Positions 16,882 through 25,055 of a stretch of 64,000 bases of DNA are shown here, piece after piece. The stretch spans positions 186,001 through 250,000 of the forward strand of contig DAOKYU010000005.1 in assembly GCA_035325995.1 (NCBI GenBank), written 5' to 3'. Within the stretch, counting starts at the first letter, position 1, and each line of letters opens with the position of its first letter. A program made the translations under genes and the position numbers. The notes below the pieces were generated by a model. It made no database searches, was not told the DNA's origin, and saw only the letters and a list, made by a program, of their open reading frames with translations. The DNA comes from Thermodesulfobacteriota bacterium (GTDB lineage Bacteria > Desulfobacterota_D > UBA1144 > Nemesobacterales > UBA2774).

Positions 16882-16903
16882 CCGGCCGAGGCGGCCGGAT
16901 TTC
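16882..16903 (+). terminator. Candidate terminator hairpin after the GT operon
   Basis: CCGGCCG (16882-16888), loop AGG and CGGCCGG (16892-16898) form a perfect 7-bp GC stem followed by the short T-rich stretch ATTTCTT. It lies immediately before the repeat array of the next gene and would insulate the two transcripts. The T tract is weak. Confidence 0.45.
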
Positions 16904-16946
16904 TTAACATATTCTTAACATAGTCTTAACAATTCCCATATACACT
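16904..16946 (+). promoter_or_regulatory. Pho-box-like triple repeat upstream of the 190-residue gene
   Basis: Three identical TTAACA hexamers at 16904, 16915 and 16926, exactly 11 bases apart and each preceded by TC. This matches the B. subtilis PhoP (TTAACA) and cyanobacterial SphR (8-mer, 3-base gap) box layouts. A -10 candidate (TATACA 16939-16944 or TACACT 16941-16946) follows. It is the cleanest of the three arrays in this region. Confidence 0.65.
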
Positions 16947-16982
16947 ACCAACAGCCAATTAAGGAGATCCCAAGGAGAAATC

Positions 16983-17555
16983 ATGGAAACCGACGATCTG
17001 GAAAAGCTGCTGATAGAGAACAAGTTCGAGAGGCTTGTTTCGAAGTCGCAGAATTACATCGACTCGCGAAACGAAAGCGATCTCATAACTCTCAGGAACG
17101 ACCTCATACACCTTAAACTGAAGCTCGAACAAGAAATAGAAAAAAGCAAAAAACATAAAAACCCCGAGGGCGTCACCGTATTCAAGCTTATGCTCTCCAT
17201 AATCCAGAAGTTCAACTATTCCGTTCAGCTTATGGAGAACATGAAGTCGAAAAAACCTGTCTGCAAGGAATTCGACACGAAGCAAATGCTCGATATTCTC
17301 CTTCCGCACCTCATAGCCCTCGTCGAGTACGGGAAAAGCGGGATGCCCGACACGAAGAAGCTCGAAGAGGATTATCTTCTCATCGAATCGATAGAAGACC
17401 AGCACAAAAGAGTGCTTCTAACCTATCTCGTCCAGGACTGGCACAACATGGACGAGGTCATAAACCTCCTCAAGATAGGCGAGATTTACAAGAACATCGC
17501 CGAAAAGCTGATCAATCTTTCGCTTATAAACAGGGTTTCGGAAACGAGACAATAG
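16983..17555 (+). CDS. Unknown helical protein behind a Pho-box-like promoter
   Basis: 190 residues, almost all predicted helix, rich in Lys, Glu and Leu; no signal peptide or membrane segment. The first half resembles a coiled coil (LRNDLIHLKLKLEQEIEKSK). The last 50 residues (KRVLLTYLVQDWHNMDEV, INLLKI, IAEKLINLSLINRV) could form a winged helix, which is speculative. AAGGAGAA precedes the ATG at good spacing. GC is lower than in neighbouring genes. No family is recognised. The strong repeat array upstream suggests induction with the adjacent lipid genes. Confidence 0.8.
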   Translation: METDDLEKLLIENKFERLVSKSQNYIDSRNESDLITLRNDLIHLKLKLEQEIEKSKKHKNPEGVTVFKLMLSIIQKFNYSVQLMENMKSKKPVCKEFDTKQMLDILLPHLIALVEYGKSGMPDTKKLEEDYLLIESIEDQHKRVLLTYLVQDWHNMDEVINLLKIGEIYKNIAEKLINLSLINRVSETRQ

Positions 17556-17600
17556 TACAGGCCGAAAACTAAGGGGCTGTAGACATGCAGGCCGGAACAT

Positions 17601-18665
17601 CTATTCCGGCTGGCCGAGCGGGGGCCTGTCTTCCCCGAGGCTCATGTTAGAGCTGAGCTCCGGCGCGATGCCTGCGCCGCTGCCGTTTTCGAGTATCCTG
17701 TCGACGATTTCCGGAAGATTGTTCGTGTAATCCGGCCTGTACGAATACCCGGAACTAACCCAGTCAGAAAGTACGCTTACGAACCCGGCGTCGACCCTCC
17801 TTATTACCGGGACGCCCATTCTCCCGAGCGCCTCGGCGTTACACTGCTGCTCGTACTGGCCCTTCATCGGTATGACCATTATCTTCTTCCCGAGGTAAAG
17901 CGCCTCGGCCGGGGTCTCGAACCCGGCGTTACACAGTATCCCCTCGCACGTGACGAGGCTCCTGGCGAATTCCGCGTTGCCTACAGGGTAGACGGTGACG
18001 TTTCCGTCCTTAAACGCCTCGCCCTTGTGGTGCTTTGAAAAGACCTCCCACCTGACGTCTATCCCTTTCAGTATCCCGGATATCCGTGCGTAATCGTATG
18101 ACGGGAGATAGACGGTATAGTGCCCGTCGTTCCGGGGATCCTGCTTTCTTATCTCCTCCCGTATGATGGGCGTGAATATGAAATCGTCGTAGCGCTCGAA
18201 GTGAAGCCCTATAAGCACAGGGGCCGGTGCGTACCATTCGAGCACCTTTTCCTGAAAGCGGTTACGGCCTTCGGGGGGCCGCGGGATATTCGGCGACAGG
18301 AACGCCGCCTGGTGCGATATGGCGACGGACGGGCGGCGCTTGACGCGCGCGGCCCACGCCGTTATCGGCTCGAAGTCCGTAAGGACGAGGTCGTACTTTT
18401 CGACGGGAAGGCTGTATATGTCGGAGAGGAGTTTTCCGGGGCTCAAGTTCCGGAGGGAATGGACGTAATCTATCCCGCCCTTCTTACCGAACGTGAACCC
18501 GAGGCCGGGGAGGTTGTACTTCACCTCGAAACCGAGAGCGACCTCGTGATGGTATCCGCTAAGGAGGATGTCCACGCTCGCCCGCTTGCTCAGGTACCGG
18601 AGCAGCTCGCGTGAGCGGGAGATGTGCCCGTTGCCCGTACCCTGTATGCCGAACAGTACTTTCAT
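17601..18665 (-). CDS. MJ1255/VC2487-family glycosyltransferase
   Basis: 354 residues, GT-B fold related to MurG and the UGT group. The opening MKVLFGIQGTGNGHISRSREL holds the GxGH acceptor-side loop of the family; the C-terminal half holds EGILCNAGFETPAEALYLGKK and MKGQYEQQCNAEAL, the nucleotide-sugar site. The reaction is not established for this family. It converges on the 190-residue gene (45-base gap) and is divergent from olsB, inside a block of lipid and sugar genes. A separate promoter at 18799-18827 drives it. Confidence 0.8.
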   Translation of the reverse strand: MKVLFGIQGTGNGHISRSRELLRYLSKRASVDILLSGYHHEVALGFEVKYNLPGLGFTFGKKGGIDYVHSLRNLSPGKLLSDIYSLPVEKYDLVLTDFEPITAWAARVKRRPSVAISHQAAFLSPNIPRPPEGRNRFQEKVLEWYAPAPVLIGLHFERYDDFIFTPIIREEIRKQDPRNDGHYTVYLPSYDYARISGILKGIDVRWEVFSKHHKGEAFKDGNVTVYPVGNAEFARSLVTCEGILCNAGFETPAEALYLGKKIMVIPMKGQYEQQCNAEALGRMGVPVIRRVDAGFVSVLSDWVSSGYSYRPDYTNNLPEIVDRILENGSGAGIAPELSSNMSLGEDRPPLGQPE

Positions 18666-18798
18666 GTCACACCCCTGTGCCGGTCTGGGCGAAGTCGGCT
18701 CCGGAAAAGAAGGCGACGCGCGTGTTCCTGCCGCCTCCGGTTACCGGCCTCGCAAACAGCTTTTCAAACGAAAGCGCCCTGCCTGCAAGAGAAATCAA

Positions 18799-18827
18799 AT
18801 TATATTCCATCGTGAAATTTATTCCAA
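18799..18827 (-). promoter_or_regulatory. Sigma-70-type promoter of the MJ1255-type glycosyltransferase gene
   Basis: On the minus strand TTGGAA (18822-18827), a 17-base spacer and a perfect TATAAT (18799-18804). No 11-base-phased repeats surround it, so this gene may be expressed independently of the putative Pho-controlled neighbours. Confidence 0.6.
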
Positions 18828-19061
18828 GCTCCCGCCGCCCCCGGGGCCTCGGCGCCGAGCCCCCGAAAGCCATGCAGCGGCTTACGGTCCGCAAGAGCCG
18901 GCAGTGCACTACTACACATATGGCGACGTTATTTCTGCGAAGTATTGTAATTCGATTTTATTAAGGGAATATTTAGAGGAAATGTCAAACTCGTCAAGCG
19001 ACTCGCCCCGGTCCGCATCTGGACTTTATATCCCGTTTTTAGATATAATGGATACGTTTTG

Positions 19062-19117
19062 TAAACGGTGAATTAACAGCTGGTTAGTCAAAACCAAACA
19101 ATACTATGTTATATAAC
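19062..19117 (+). promoter_or_regulatory. Degenerate Pho-box-like repeats and -10 of olsBA
   Basis: Hexamers in 11-base register: TAAACG (19062), TTAACA (19073), TTAGTC (19084), CAAACA (19095). Only the second is a full match to the TTAACA repeats seen at 14.4 and 16.9 kb. A -10 candidate TATAAC (19112-19117) sits 11 bases after the last. Ornithine-lipid genes are phosphate-controlled in several proteobacteria, which makes the site more credible than its sequence alone. Confidence 0.4.
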
Positions 19118-19146
19118 TGTTAGAAAGCTCACCGGAGATAAATCGA

Positions 19147-20007
19147 ATGAGAGAGAAAAAAATCACATCGTTCAGGAACACCGTCACAGGTTCGAACGTG
19201 CTCGGTAGCGCGTTCAAATGGAAGCTGAGGCAGTTCCGGACCAAGGTTCCCATCAACATAGAAAGTAACCGCTTCGTAATAAAAACCGTCGAAAGCATGT
19301 CCGAGCTGGAGAAGGCCCTCGACCTCAGATACGAGGTCTTCTACAGGGAAACGCTCAACAAGGACAACTTCAGCAGGACGGACATAGACAAGTTCGATTC
19401 CATCTGCGATCATCTCATCATACTCGACAAGAAGCAGAACATGGTCATCGGGACGTACAGGTTCATATCGTCCACGTTCTCCGACAAATTCTATTCGGAA
19501 TCGGAGTTCGACATCGAGCAGATCAAAAGCGCCCCGGGCGTAAAGCTCGAGCTCGGAAGGGCGTGCGTTCACAGGGACTACAGGAACGGCACCGGCATAG
19601 CGCTCCTCTGGAAAGGTCTCACGGAATACTTCAGGACGATAAAGGCGAAGTACCTCTTCGGCTGCTCCAGCATAGGGACGACAAACCCGGTCGAGGTCAG
19701 CCTCATATATAAATACATTAAGGAGCTCTACCTCTCGCCCGAGGACTTCAGGGTTTTCCCCACGGAAAAGCACAGAGTGAAGGAGCTCGACCATTACATA
19801 AACGCCTTTGACAAGTTCGGCATCAAGACGGAATCCATAGAGGAATTCATACCGCCGCTCCTCAAGAGCTACCTCAAGGCGGGCTCCGTCATATGCGGGG
19901 AGCCGGCTCTCGACATGAAGTTCAAGTGCGCCGACTTCTTCACGGTGCTCGATCTCGAGGCCCTTTCGAAATCTTTCGAGAAAAGATACAAGGGCGCAAA
20001 TGATTAG
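19147..20007 (+). CDS. olsB: Ornithine N-acyltransferase (3-hydroxyacyl-ACP dependent)
   Basis: 286 residues of the GNAT/hemolysin-like OlsB family. Diagnostic segments: LDLRYEVFYRETL, DKFDSICDHLIILD, MVIGTYRFIS, LELGRACVHRDYRNG, ALLWKGLTEYF and YLFGCSSIGTTNP. It would join a 3-hydroxy fatty acid to ornithine to give lyso-ornithine lipid, at the membrane. CGGAGAT precedes the ATG. The next gene, which overlaps its stop codon, supplies the second acyl transfer. Some relatives use glutamine or glycine as the amino acid, so the head group needs testing. Confidence 0.87.
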   Translation: MREKKITSFRNTVTGSNVLGSAFKWKLRQFRTKVPINIESNRFVIKTVESMSELEKALDLRYEVFYRETLNKDNFSRTDIDKFDSICDHLIILDKKQNMVIGTYRFISSTFSDKFYSESEFDIEQIKSAPGVKLELGRACVHRDYRNGTGIALLWKGLTEYFRTIKAKYLFGCSSIGTTNPVEVSLIYKYIKELYLSPEDFRVFPTEKHRVKELDHYINAFDKFGIKTESIEEFIPPLLKSYLKAGSVICGEPALDMKFKCADFFTVLDLEALSKSFEKRYKGAND

Positions 20008-20820
20008 ACGATATTCGAAGATATTCTTTTTTTTTGCATAGTCTCCACGTATTTCGTCATCGCGACGGCGGGACGGGCGCTTTTACGGAATAAGAGAAAG
20101 AAGCTCCGGTTTTCGACGAGGCTCGCGTCTTTCTTCACCGGGCTCCTCTCGGTCAACTTCGGTGTGAAGCCGCGCGCCAGAAACACCTCGAAGGGCTTCT
20201 CCAAAGACAAGAATTATCTCATACTCTCGAACCACCTTTCCTACCTCGACATCTTCATACTGTTCTCCGAATTCCCTGCGTCGTTCATCGCCAGCGTGGA
20301 CGAGGTGAAGGAGATGTTCCTCCTCGGGCGGATTACGGAGCTCAGCGGCGGGTACTTCGTCGAAAGGAGGAACCGCTCTACGCTGAGGGCCGACATAGAT
20401 GAGATAGCGGACATACTCAGGCTCGGCATAAACGTCGCGCTTTTTCCCGAGGGGACGACGTCTACGGGAGAGGGAGTCCTCCCGTTCAAGACGCCTCTCA
20501 TAAGCGCGGCCGAAAAGGCGGGCGTCGAGGTCCTCCCGGTTTGTATCAAGTACACCAAGATAGACGGCGAGGATATCGGCCCCGAAAACCGCGACCTCGT
20601 TTACTTCCACGGCGACATGGAATTCTTCTCCCACGTCGGAAAGCTCCTTAACGTAAAGAGGATAGACGTAGAGGTCACCGTTCTGGAGCCGCTAAGTGTA
20701 TCTTCCGCAGGATCGAGGAAGGACCTCTCGGAAGAGGTTTATAACGCCATAAGCGCGGAGTACGCGGGCGGCGCAGTCGAGCGGGACGAGAAGGCCCCCT
20801 CGGCAGCCGCGAGGAAATGA
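20000..20820 (+). CDS. olsA: 1-acyl-glycerophosphate-type acyltransferase, OlsA; frame shift in a T9 run
   Basis: An ATG at 20000 overlaps the olsB stop (ATGATTAG) and encodes MIRRYSKIFFFF, but that frame hits TAG just after nine T residues (20027-20035). The next frame continues with CIVSTYFVIATAGRALL and the whole PlsC domain: NHLSYLD (HX4D motif), GRITELSGGYFVERRN, FPEGTTSTGEG. One extra T rejoins the parts to about 273 residues. Without it the only in-frame ATG is at 20164, giving 218 residues that lack the N-terminal membrane helix. OlsA adds the second acyl chain to lyso-ornithine lipid. Either one T was lost in sequencing or slippage on T9 regulates it. Confidence 0.8.
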
Positions 20821-20902
20821 GCGGCCAGCGAAACCGGCGCGCTCCGGCGGCGCCCCCCCGCTTCGTGCCTGCACGGGATTCCCGTCAGAATCGGCGTAAC
20901 GT

Positions 20903-22159
20903 TCAGCCCTTTTCGAGGATCGCGACGGATTCGACGTGATACGTCTGCGGGAACATGTCGAACGGCTTTACGCGCCGAGGGCTCCATCCGAGCTCGTTCA
21001 GGCGCTTTAAATCGCGGGAGAGCGTGACAGGATCGCACGAGACGTAGATTATTTTTCCCGTGGCGAGCGACGCTATCCCTTCCAGGATTTCCTTCGCCCC
21101 TTCCCTCGGCGGGTCCAGGACCACTACGTCGAACGCCTCGCCTTTTTCGAGAAGCTCGTTTACGGCCTCGCCCGAAGGGGCGGTTACGAACGAAATATTG
21201 GTCAGGCCGTTAACCTCGCCGTTCTTCCGGGCGAGCGCCGAAGAGAACCTGTTTATCTCGACGGACACAACCTTCGAGGCAGTCTTCGCGAGCGGAAGAG
21301 AGAAGCTCCCTATGCCGGAGTAAAGGTCGAGGACCGAGAGTCCTTCCACCGGGCCGGCCCATTCGAGAGCCGTGCGGACGATGGCCTCGTTCACGCCCGG
21401 GTTCGACTGAGTGAACACCGACGGGTTCGCCAGGAATTTCATCTCCGAGAGATAGAACTCGAACTCGGCTTCGGATTTGCCCTTTATGGAGACCTTCTCG
21501 GTTTCGGGGAACCTCGCCAGGTGCCTTGCGAGGGTGCCGAGCGCCCCGGGCTGCTTCCCGGACCTGGCGACGAGAGATATGTGCGCGTCCTTTCCGTCGG
21601 ACGATATCTGGACGAATTCGAGCGGGAATTCCGGCCTGTCGAACATGGCCAGAACGGCCGAGAGCCTCCCTATTGCGCTGTTTATCGGCCCGTCCGATAT
21701 GGGGCAGGACGTTATCCCGACCTTCCTCCGCGTCCCGCCGATGTTGTATCCGACGTGCCACCTTCCGGAGTAATACCATGCTGCGAGCCTGACGCGCGTC
21801 CTGTAGGCGTACTCGCTCCCCGAGGGGAATATCGGCTCGGCAGGCAGGTCGGTAAAGCCGCCTGTCCTCCTTAAAGCGTCTTTTAGAATATGCTCCTTTT
21901 CTCTCGTCTGGGCCTCGTAGCCCATGTTCTGGAGCTGGCATCCCCCGCACGTTCCGAAGACCTCGCATACGGGCTCCGCCCTTTCGGGCGATGGAGTTAT
22001 CACGCTCTCGATTACGGCCTCGGCGTAGCTTCCCTTGTCCTTTATTATACGTACGTCGAGGACGTCTTTAGGGACCCCCCCTTTAACGAAGATCACCTTT
22101 CCGCCTTCCCTCGCGACCCCGCTGCCTCCGAATGCTATGCTCTCTATTTCTACCTGCAA
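20903..22159 (-). CDS. 23S rRNA (uracil-5-)-methyltransferase of the RlmD/RumA family
   Basis: 418 residues. TRAM-like N-terminal domain (VEIESIAFGGSGVAREGG), four cysteines for a 4Fe-4S cluster (C65, C71, C74 and C152), then a SAM-binding domain (LDLYSGIGSFSLPLA) and the catalytic loop YVSCDPVTLSRDL with the nucleophilic Cys. The target (U747, U1939 or a tRNA uridine) cannot be set from sequence. Last gene of the minus-strand run, 15 bases after queA. Confidence 0.88.
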   Translation of the reverse strand: MQVEIESIAFGGSGVAREGGKVIFVKGGVPKDVLDVRIIKDKGSYAEAVIESVITPSPERAEPVCEVFGTCGGCQLQNMGYEAQTREKEHILKDALRRTGGFTDLPAEPIFPSGSEYAYRTRVRLAAWYYSGRWHVGYNIGGTRRKVGITSCPISDGPINSAIGRLSAVLAMFDRPEFPLEFVQISSDGKDAHISLVARSGKQPGALGTLARHLARFPETEKVSIKGKSEAEFEFYLSEMKFLANPSVFTQSNPGVNEAIVRTALEWAGPVEGLSVLDLYSGIGSFSLPLAKTASKVVSVEINRFSSALARKNGEVNGLTNISFVTAPSGEAVNELLEKGEAFDVVVLDPPREGAKEILEGIASLATGKIIYVSCDPVTLSRDLKRLNELGWSPRRVKPFDMFPQTYHVESVAILEKG

Positions 22160-22174
22160 ATTCTTCCCCCGGAA

Positions 22175-23182
22175 TCAGGTTATGAACATCGCGTCGCCGT
22201 AGCTGAGGAACCTGTAGCCGTTCCCCAGGGCGGCGACGTAAGATTTAAGTATAAGCTCCCGCCCGGCGAACGCGGAGACGAGCATCAGGAGCGTAGAGCG
22301 CGGCATGTGAAAGTTCGTTACGAGGGCGTCAGTCACGCGGAACCGGTAGCCCGGATATACGAAGAGGTCCGTCCTGCCGCTTATGGGGACGACCCTCCCG
22401 TCCTCTCCCGTGGCCGATTCGAGCGACCGGAGGACAGTGGTGCCGACCGCCACGACCCTGCCGCCGCGCGAGCGCACGTCGTTCACCATCTCCGCCGTTT
22501 CGGGCGGGACCTCCCTCCACTCGGAATGAATCCGGTGCTCCTCTATGTTCTCGGACTTCACCGGCAGGAACGTGCCCGCCCCGACGTGGAGCGTCACGCG
22601 CGCGACGCCTACGCCCTTCTGCTCGATTTCGGAGAGGAGCCCTTCCGTAAAATGAAGCCCCGCGGTCGGGGCGGCTATGGCCCCTTCCCTCTCGGCGTAG
22701 ACCGTCTGGTACGTCTCCCTGTCTACTTCGTCGGCCCTTCGCTTAATGTAGGGCGGGAGCGGCATGTGCCCGAGCGAATCGAGAAAGGAAAGGACGTCGT
22801 CGCTGAACTCTATCCACCACGTGTCCCCGCCCGACTTTACGAGCCTCCCCGTAAGGCCTCTTCCGAAATCGACTTCGAGGTTCTCCTTCGGCCCCCTGGC
22901 GATGCATTTCCACGTGCGCTCGCCCGTCTTTTCTTCGAGGAGCACCTCTATTTCAGCGCCCGACGGTTTTCTGCCGTATAGCCTCGCCGGGAGAACTTTC
23001 GTATCGTTAAGGACGAGGAGGTCCCCCGGGCCGAGAAGCTCCGGCAGGCCCGAGAACTTCCGGTGCGTCATAGAGCCGCTTTCCCTGTCGAGCACGAGGA
23101 GCCTCGAATCCTGCCTCCCGGGAAGTGGGCGGACGGCAATCCTCTCCTCCGGGAGGTCGTAATCGAAATCCGAGGTCTTCAT
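22175..23182 (-). CDS. queA: S-adenosylmethionine:tRNA ribosyltransferase-isomerase
   Basis: 335 residues, typical length. Signatures: DYDLPEERIAVRPLPGRQDSR at the N-terminus, LNDTKVLPARL, AAPTAGLHFTE, GAGTFLPVK, and TNFHMPRSTLLMLVSAFAG at the C-terminus. It transfers the ribosyl part of SAM to pre-queuosine in tRNA to form epoxyqueuosine. It follows argG by 13 bases, so they are probably cotranscribed. Tgt is not in the window. Confidence 0.95.
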   Translation of the reverse strand: MKTSDFDYDLPEERIAVRPLPGRQDSRLLVLDRESGSMTHRKFSGLPELLGPGDLLVLNDTKVLPARLYGRKPSGAEIEVLLEEKTGERTWKCIARGPKENLEVDFGRGLTGRLVKSGGDTWWIEFSDDVLSFLDSLGHMPLPPYIKRRADEVDRETYQTVYAEREGAIAAPTAGLHFTEGLLSEIEQKGVGVARVTLHVGAGTFLPVKSENIEEHRIHSEWREVPPETAEMVNDVRSRGGRVVAVGTTVLRSLESATGEDGRVVPISGRTDLFVYPGYRFRVTDALVTNFHMPRSTLLMLVSAFAGRELILKSYVAALGNGYRFLSYGDAMFIT

Positions 23183-23195
23183 GTCGTGACCGCTT

Positions 23196-24404
23196 TTATT
23201 TCTTCTTCTCTTCGAGGAGCTTCCGCATCGAGAGCCTGAGCGCGTTCAGCTTTATGAAGCCCGTCGCGTCCGCCTGATTGTAGATGCTGTCCTCCTCGAA
23301 CGTCGCGAGGTCCGGGTTATAAAGCGAGTTCGGCGAGCGCCTTCCCGCGAGTATGATGTTGCCCTTGTAAATCTTGAGCCTTATGGTGCCCGTCACCTTC
23401 TTCTGCGACTCCTCCACGGCGGCCCTCAGCATTTCCATTTCGGGGGAGTACCAGAAGCCGTAGTATATGAGCTCCGAGATCTTCGGGATGAGCGAATCCC
23501 GGAGGTGCATGACCTCCCTGTCCATCGTAAGGGATTCGAGCGCCCTGTGCGCGGTGTGTAGGATAGTGCCGCCGGGGGTTTCATAAACGCCCCTCGACTT
23601 CATTCCGACGAACCTGTTCTCGACGAGGTCCACCCGGCCCACGCCGTTCGCCCCGCCGATCTTGTTCAGCGTACCCAGGAGCTCCGCGGGCTTCATGGCC
23701 TTCCCGTCGACCTTCGTCGGGACGCCCCCCTCGAAATCTATGTCAATGTATACGGGCTCGTCCGGGGCCTTTTCCGGGGACACGGTGAGCTCGAACATGT
23801 CGTCCGGGGGCTCCGACCACGGGTCTTCGAGAATGCCGCCCTCGTAGCTTATGTGAAGGAGGTTCCTGTCGCAGCTATATGGCTTGGCGGCGGTTACGGG
23901 AACGGGTATCCCGTGCTTCTTCGCGTAATCGATGAGGGCGGTCCGCGAGTTAAGGTCCCACTCCCTCCACGGCGCGATAACCTTTATCGACGGGTCGAGG
24001 GCGTAATATGTGAGCTCGAAACGGACCTGGTCGTTCCCCTTCCCCGTCGAGCCGTGGGACACTGCGAAGGCCTTTTCTTTCTTCGCTATCTCTATCTGCC
24101 GCTTGGCAATAAGCGGGCGGGCGAGCGACGTTCCGAGAAGGTATACGCCTTCGTATACGGCGTTCGCCTGAACGGCCGGGTAAACGAAGTCGCGCACGAA
24201 CTCGTCCCTGAGGTCCTCTATGTACACCTTGCTCGCGCCCGTCTTGAGGGCCTTCTCACGGGCTGCATCGAGGTCTTCTCCCTGGCCGAGGTCGGCGACG
24301 AAAGCGATTATTTCGGCGTCGTACCTTTCGGCGAGCCATTTGAGGATGACGGACGTGTCGAGACCGCCCGAATATGCAAGCACAATCTTACTCTTCCTGG
24401 CCAT
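23196..24404 (-). CDS. argG: Argininosuccinate synthase
   Basis: 402 residues. ATP pyrophosphatase loop AYSGGLDTSVILKWL, then SHGSTGKGNDQVRFE, REWDLNSRTALIDYA, YSCDRNLLHISYEGG and DLVENRFVGMKSRGVYETPGG (split here at the family blocks). It condenses citrulline and aspartate to argininosuccinate in the cytoplasm. argH, the next step, is about 30 kb away at 53.6 kb and argC at 38.5 kb, so the pathway genes are scattered. Confidence 0.96.
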   Translation of the reverse strand: MARKSKIVLAYSGGLDTSVILKWLAERYDAEIIAFVADLGQGEDLDAAREKALKTGASKVYIEDLRDEFVRDFVYPAVQANAVYEGVYLLGTSLARPLIAKRQIEIAKKEKAFAVSHGSTGKGNDQVRFELTYYALDPSIKVIAPWREWDLNSRTALIDYAKKHGIPVPVTAAKPYSCDRNLLHISYEGGILEDPWSEPPDDMFELTVSPEKAPDEPVYIDIDFEGGVPTKVDGKAMKPAELLGTLNKIGGANGVGRVDLVENRFVGMKSRGVYETPGGTILHTAHRALESLTMDREVMHLRDSLIPKISELIYYGFWYSPEMEMLRAAVEESQKKVTGTIRLKIYKGNIILAGRRSPNSLYNPDLATFEEDSIYNQADATGFIKLNALRLSMRKLLEEKKK

Positions 24405-24528
24405 TCTGTCTATTCCTCCGAAGTGTCTTTGAGCCGGGTTTTTTCAGAGCGGTCCCGGAACCGAAACGGCGTTCGTGCATGTTGTTGCCGGTCTTTATTT
24501 CATGGAGCTTCAGCGCCGGGAACCGGGC

Positions 24529-24972
24529 CTATTCCTGGTATCCTTTCTGCTCCGTGGGGGGCCTCAGGTCGTGAAGGTAAAATTTTGCGTTGTTGTTCTC
24601 GTAGAATTTCTCCAGCGTGAAGCCTATATATTCTATCTTCTCCTGGTCGTCGCCCATGTAGCTCGCCTTCTTTATCTCGTCCGAAACCTTGCATTCGATG
24701 GGTATATCCTTCGAAGGGTTCTCGGGCGAAACGAACCTGAGCGTGAGATCCCTGCTTTCCATTACGAAGTTATTCGGAAGAACGAAGCCCACTGCCATCT
24801 TGGCGCTTATGAACTCCACGACCAACAGCCTTACGACGCTCGTGCCTATGCCTTCCGTGCCGCCTTCCACCTCGAACGTGTAAGCGTAATAGTTGAGCGT
24901 CTGGTTCTTCTCGTTCATCGATTGGAGATAGAGATAATCTTCCGTATCGACCCAGCACAGTATCTGAAGCAT
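24529..24972 (-). CDS. Conserved-looking hypothetical protein
   Basis: 147 residues, beta-rich, cytoplasmic, no signal peptide. ATG at 24972 follows ACTGGAGGCGAGC. The central LTLRFVSPENPSKDIPIECKV and IEYIGFTLEKF recall the barrel strands of PilZ-like domains, but the RxxxR and DxSxxG motifs of c-di-GMP binders are missing, so I make no call. It lies between pgeF and argG in a same-strand run. Confidence 0.65.
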   Translation of the reverse strand: MLQILCWVDTEDYLYLQSMNEKNQTLNYYAYTFEVEGGTEGIGTSVVRLLVVEFISAKMAVGFVLPNNFVMESRDLTLRFVSPENPSKDIPIECKVSDEIKKASYMGDDQEKIEYIGFTLEKFYENNNAKFYLHDLRPPTEQKGYQE

Positions 24973-25055
24973 GCTCGCCTCCAGTCAGTTTTATTTTCCG
25001 GATAAAACCCCGATATTATACCCAAGCATGAATATAACACCTATTTCCCGCCGGG

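Larger units (their letters stand above)
18666..19146. other. Divergent regulatory interval between the glycosyltransferase gene and olsB
   Basis: 481 bases. On the minus strand it holds a near-consensus promoter (18799-18827) and a leader of about 125 bases for the glycosyltransferase gene. On the plus strand its AT-rich right half (18940-19146) holds the 11-base-phased repeats and -10 of olsB. Several short frames cross it, but they overlap the promoter or lack ribosome sites, so I see no gene. Confidence 0.6.

Noticed and set aside
18667..18807. 47-codon minus-strand frame just before the MJ1255-type glycosyltransferase gene
   Set aside because: Its start overlaps the -35/-10 of the promoter at 18799-18827, so it would not be in the transcript.
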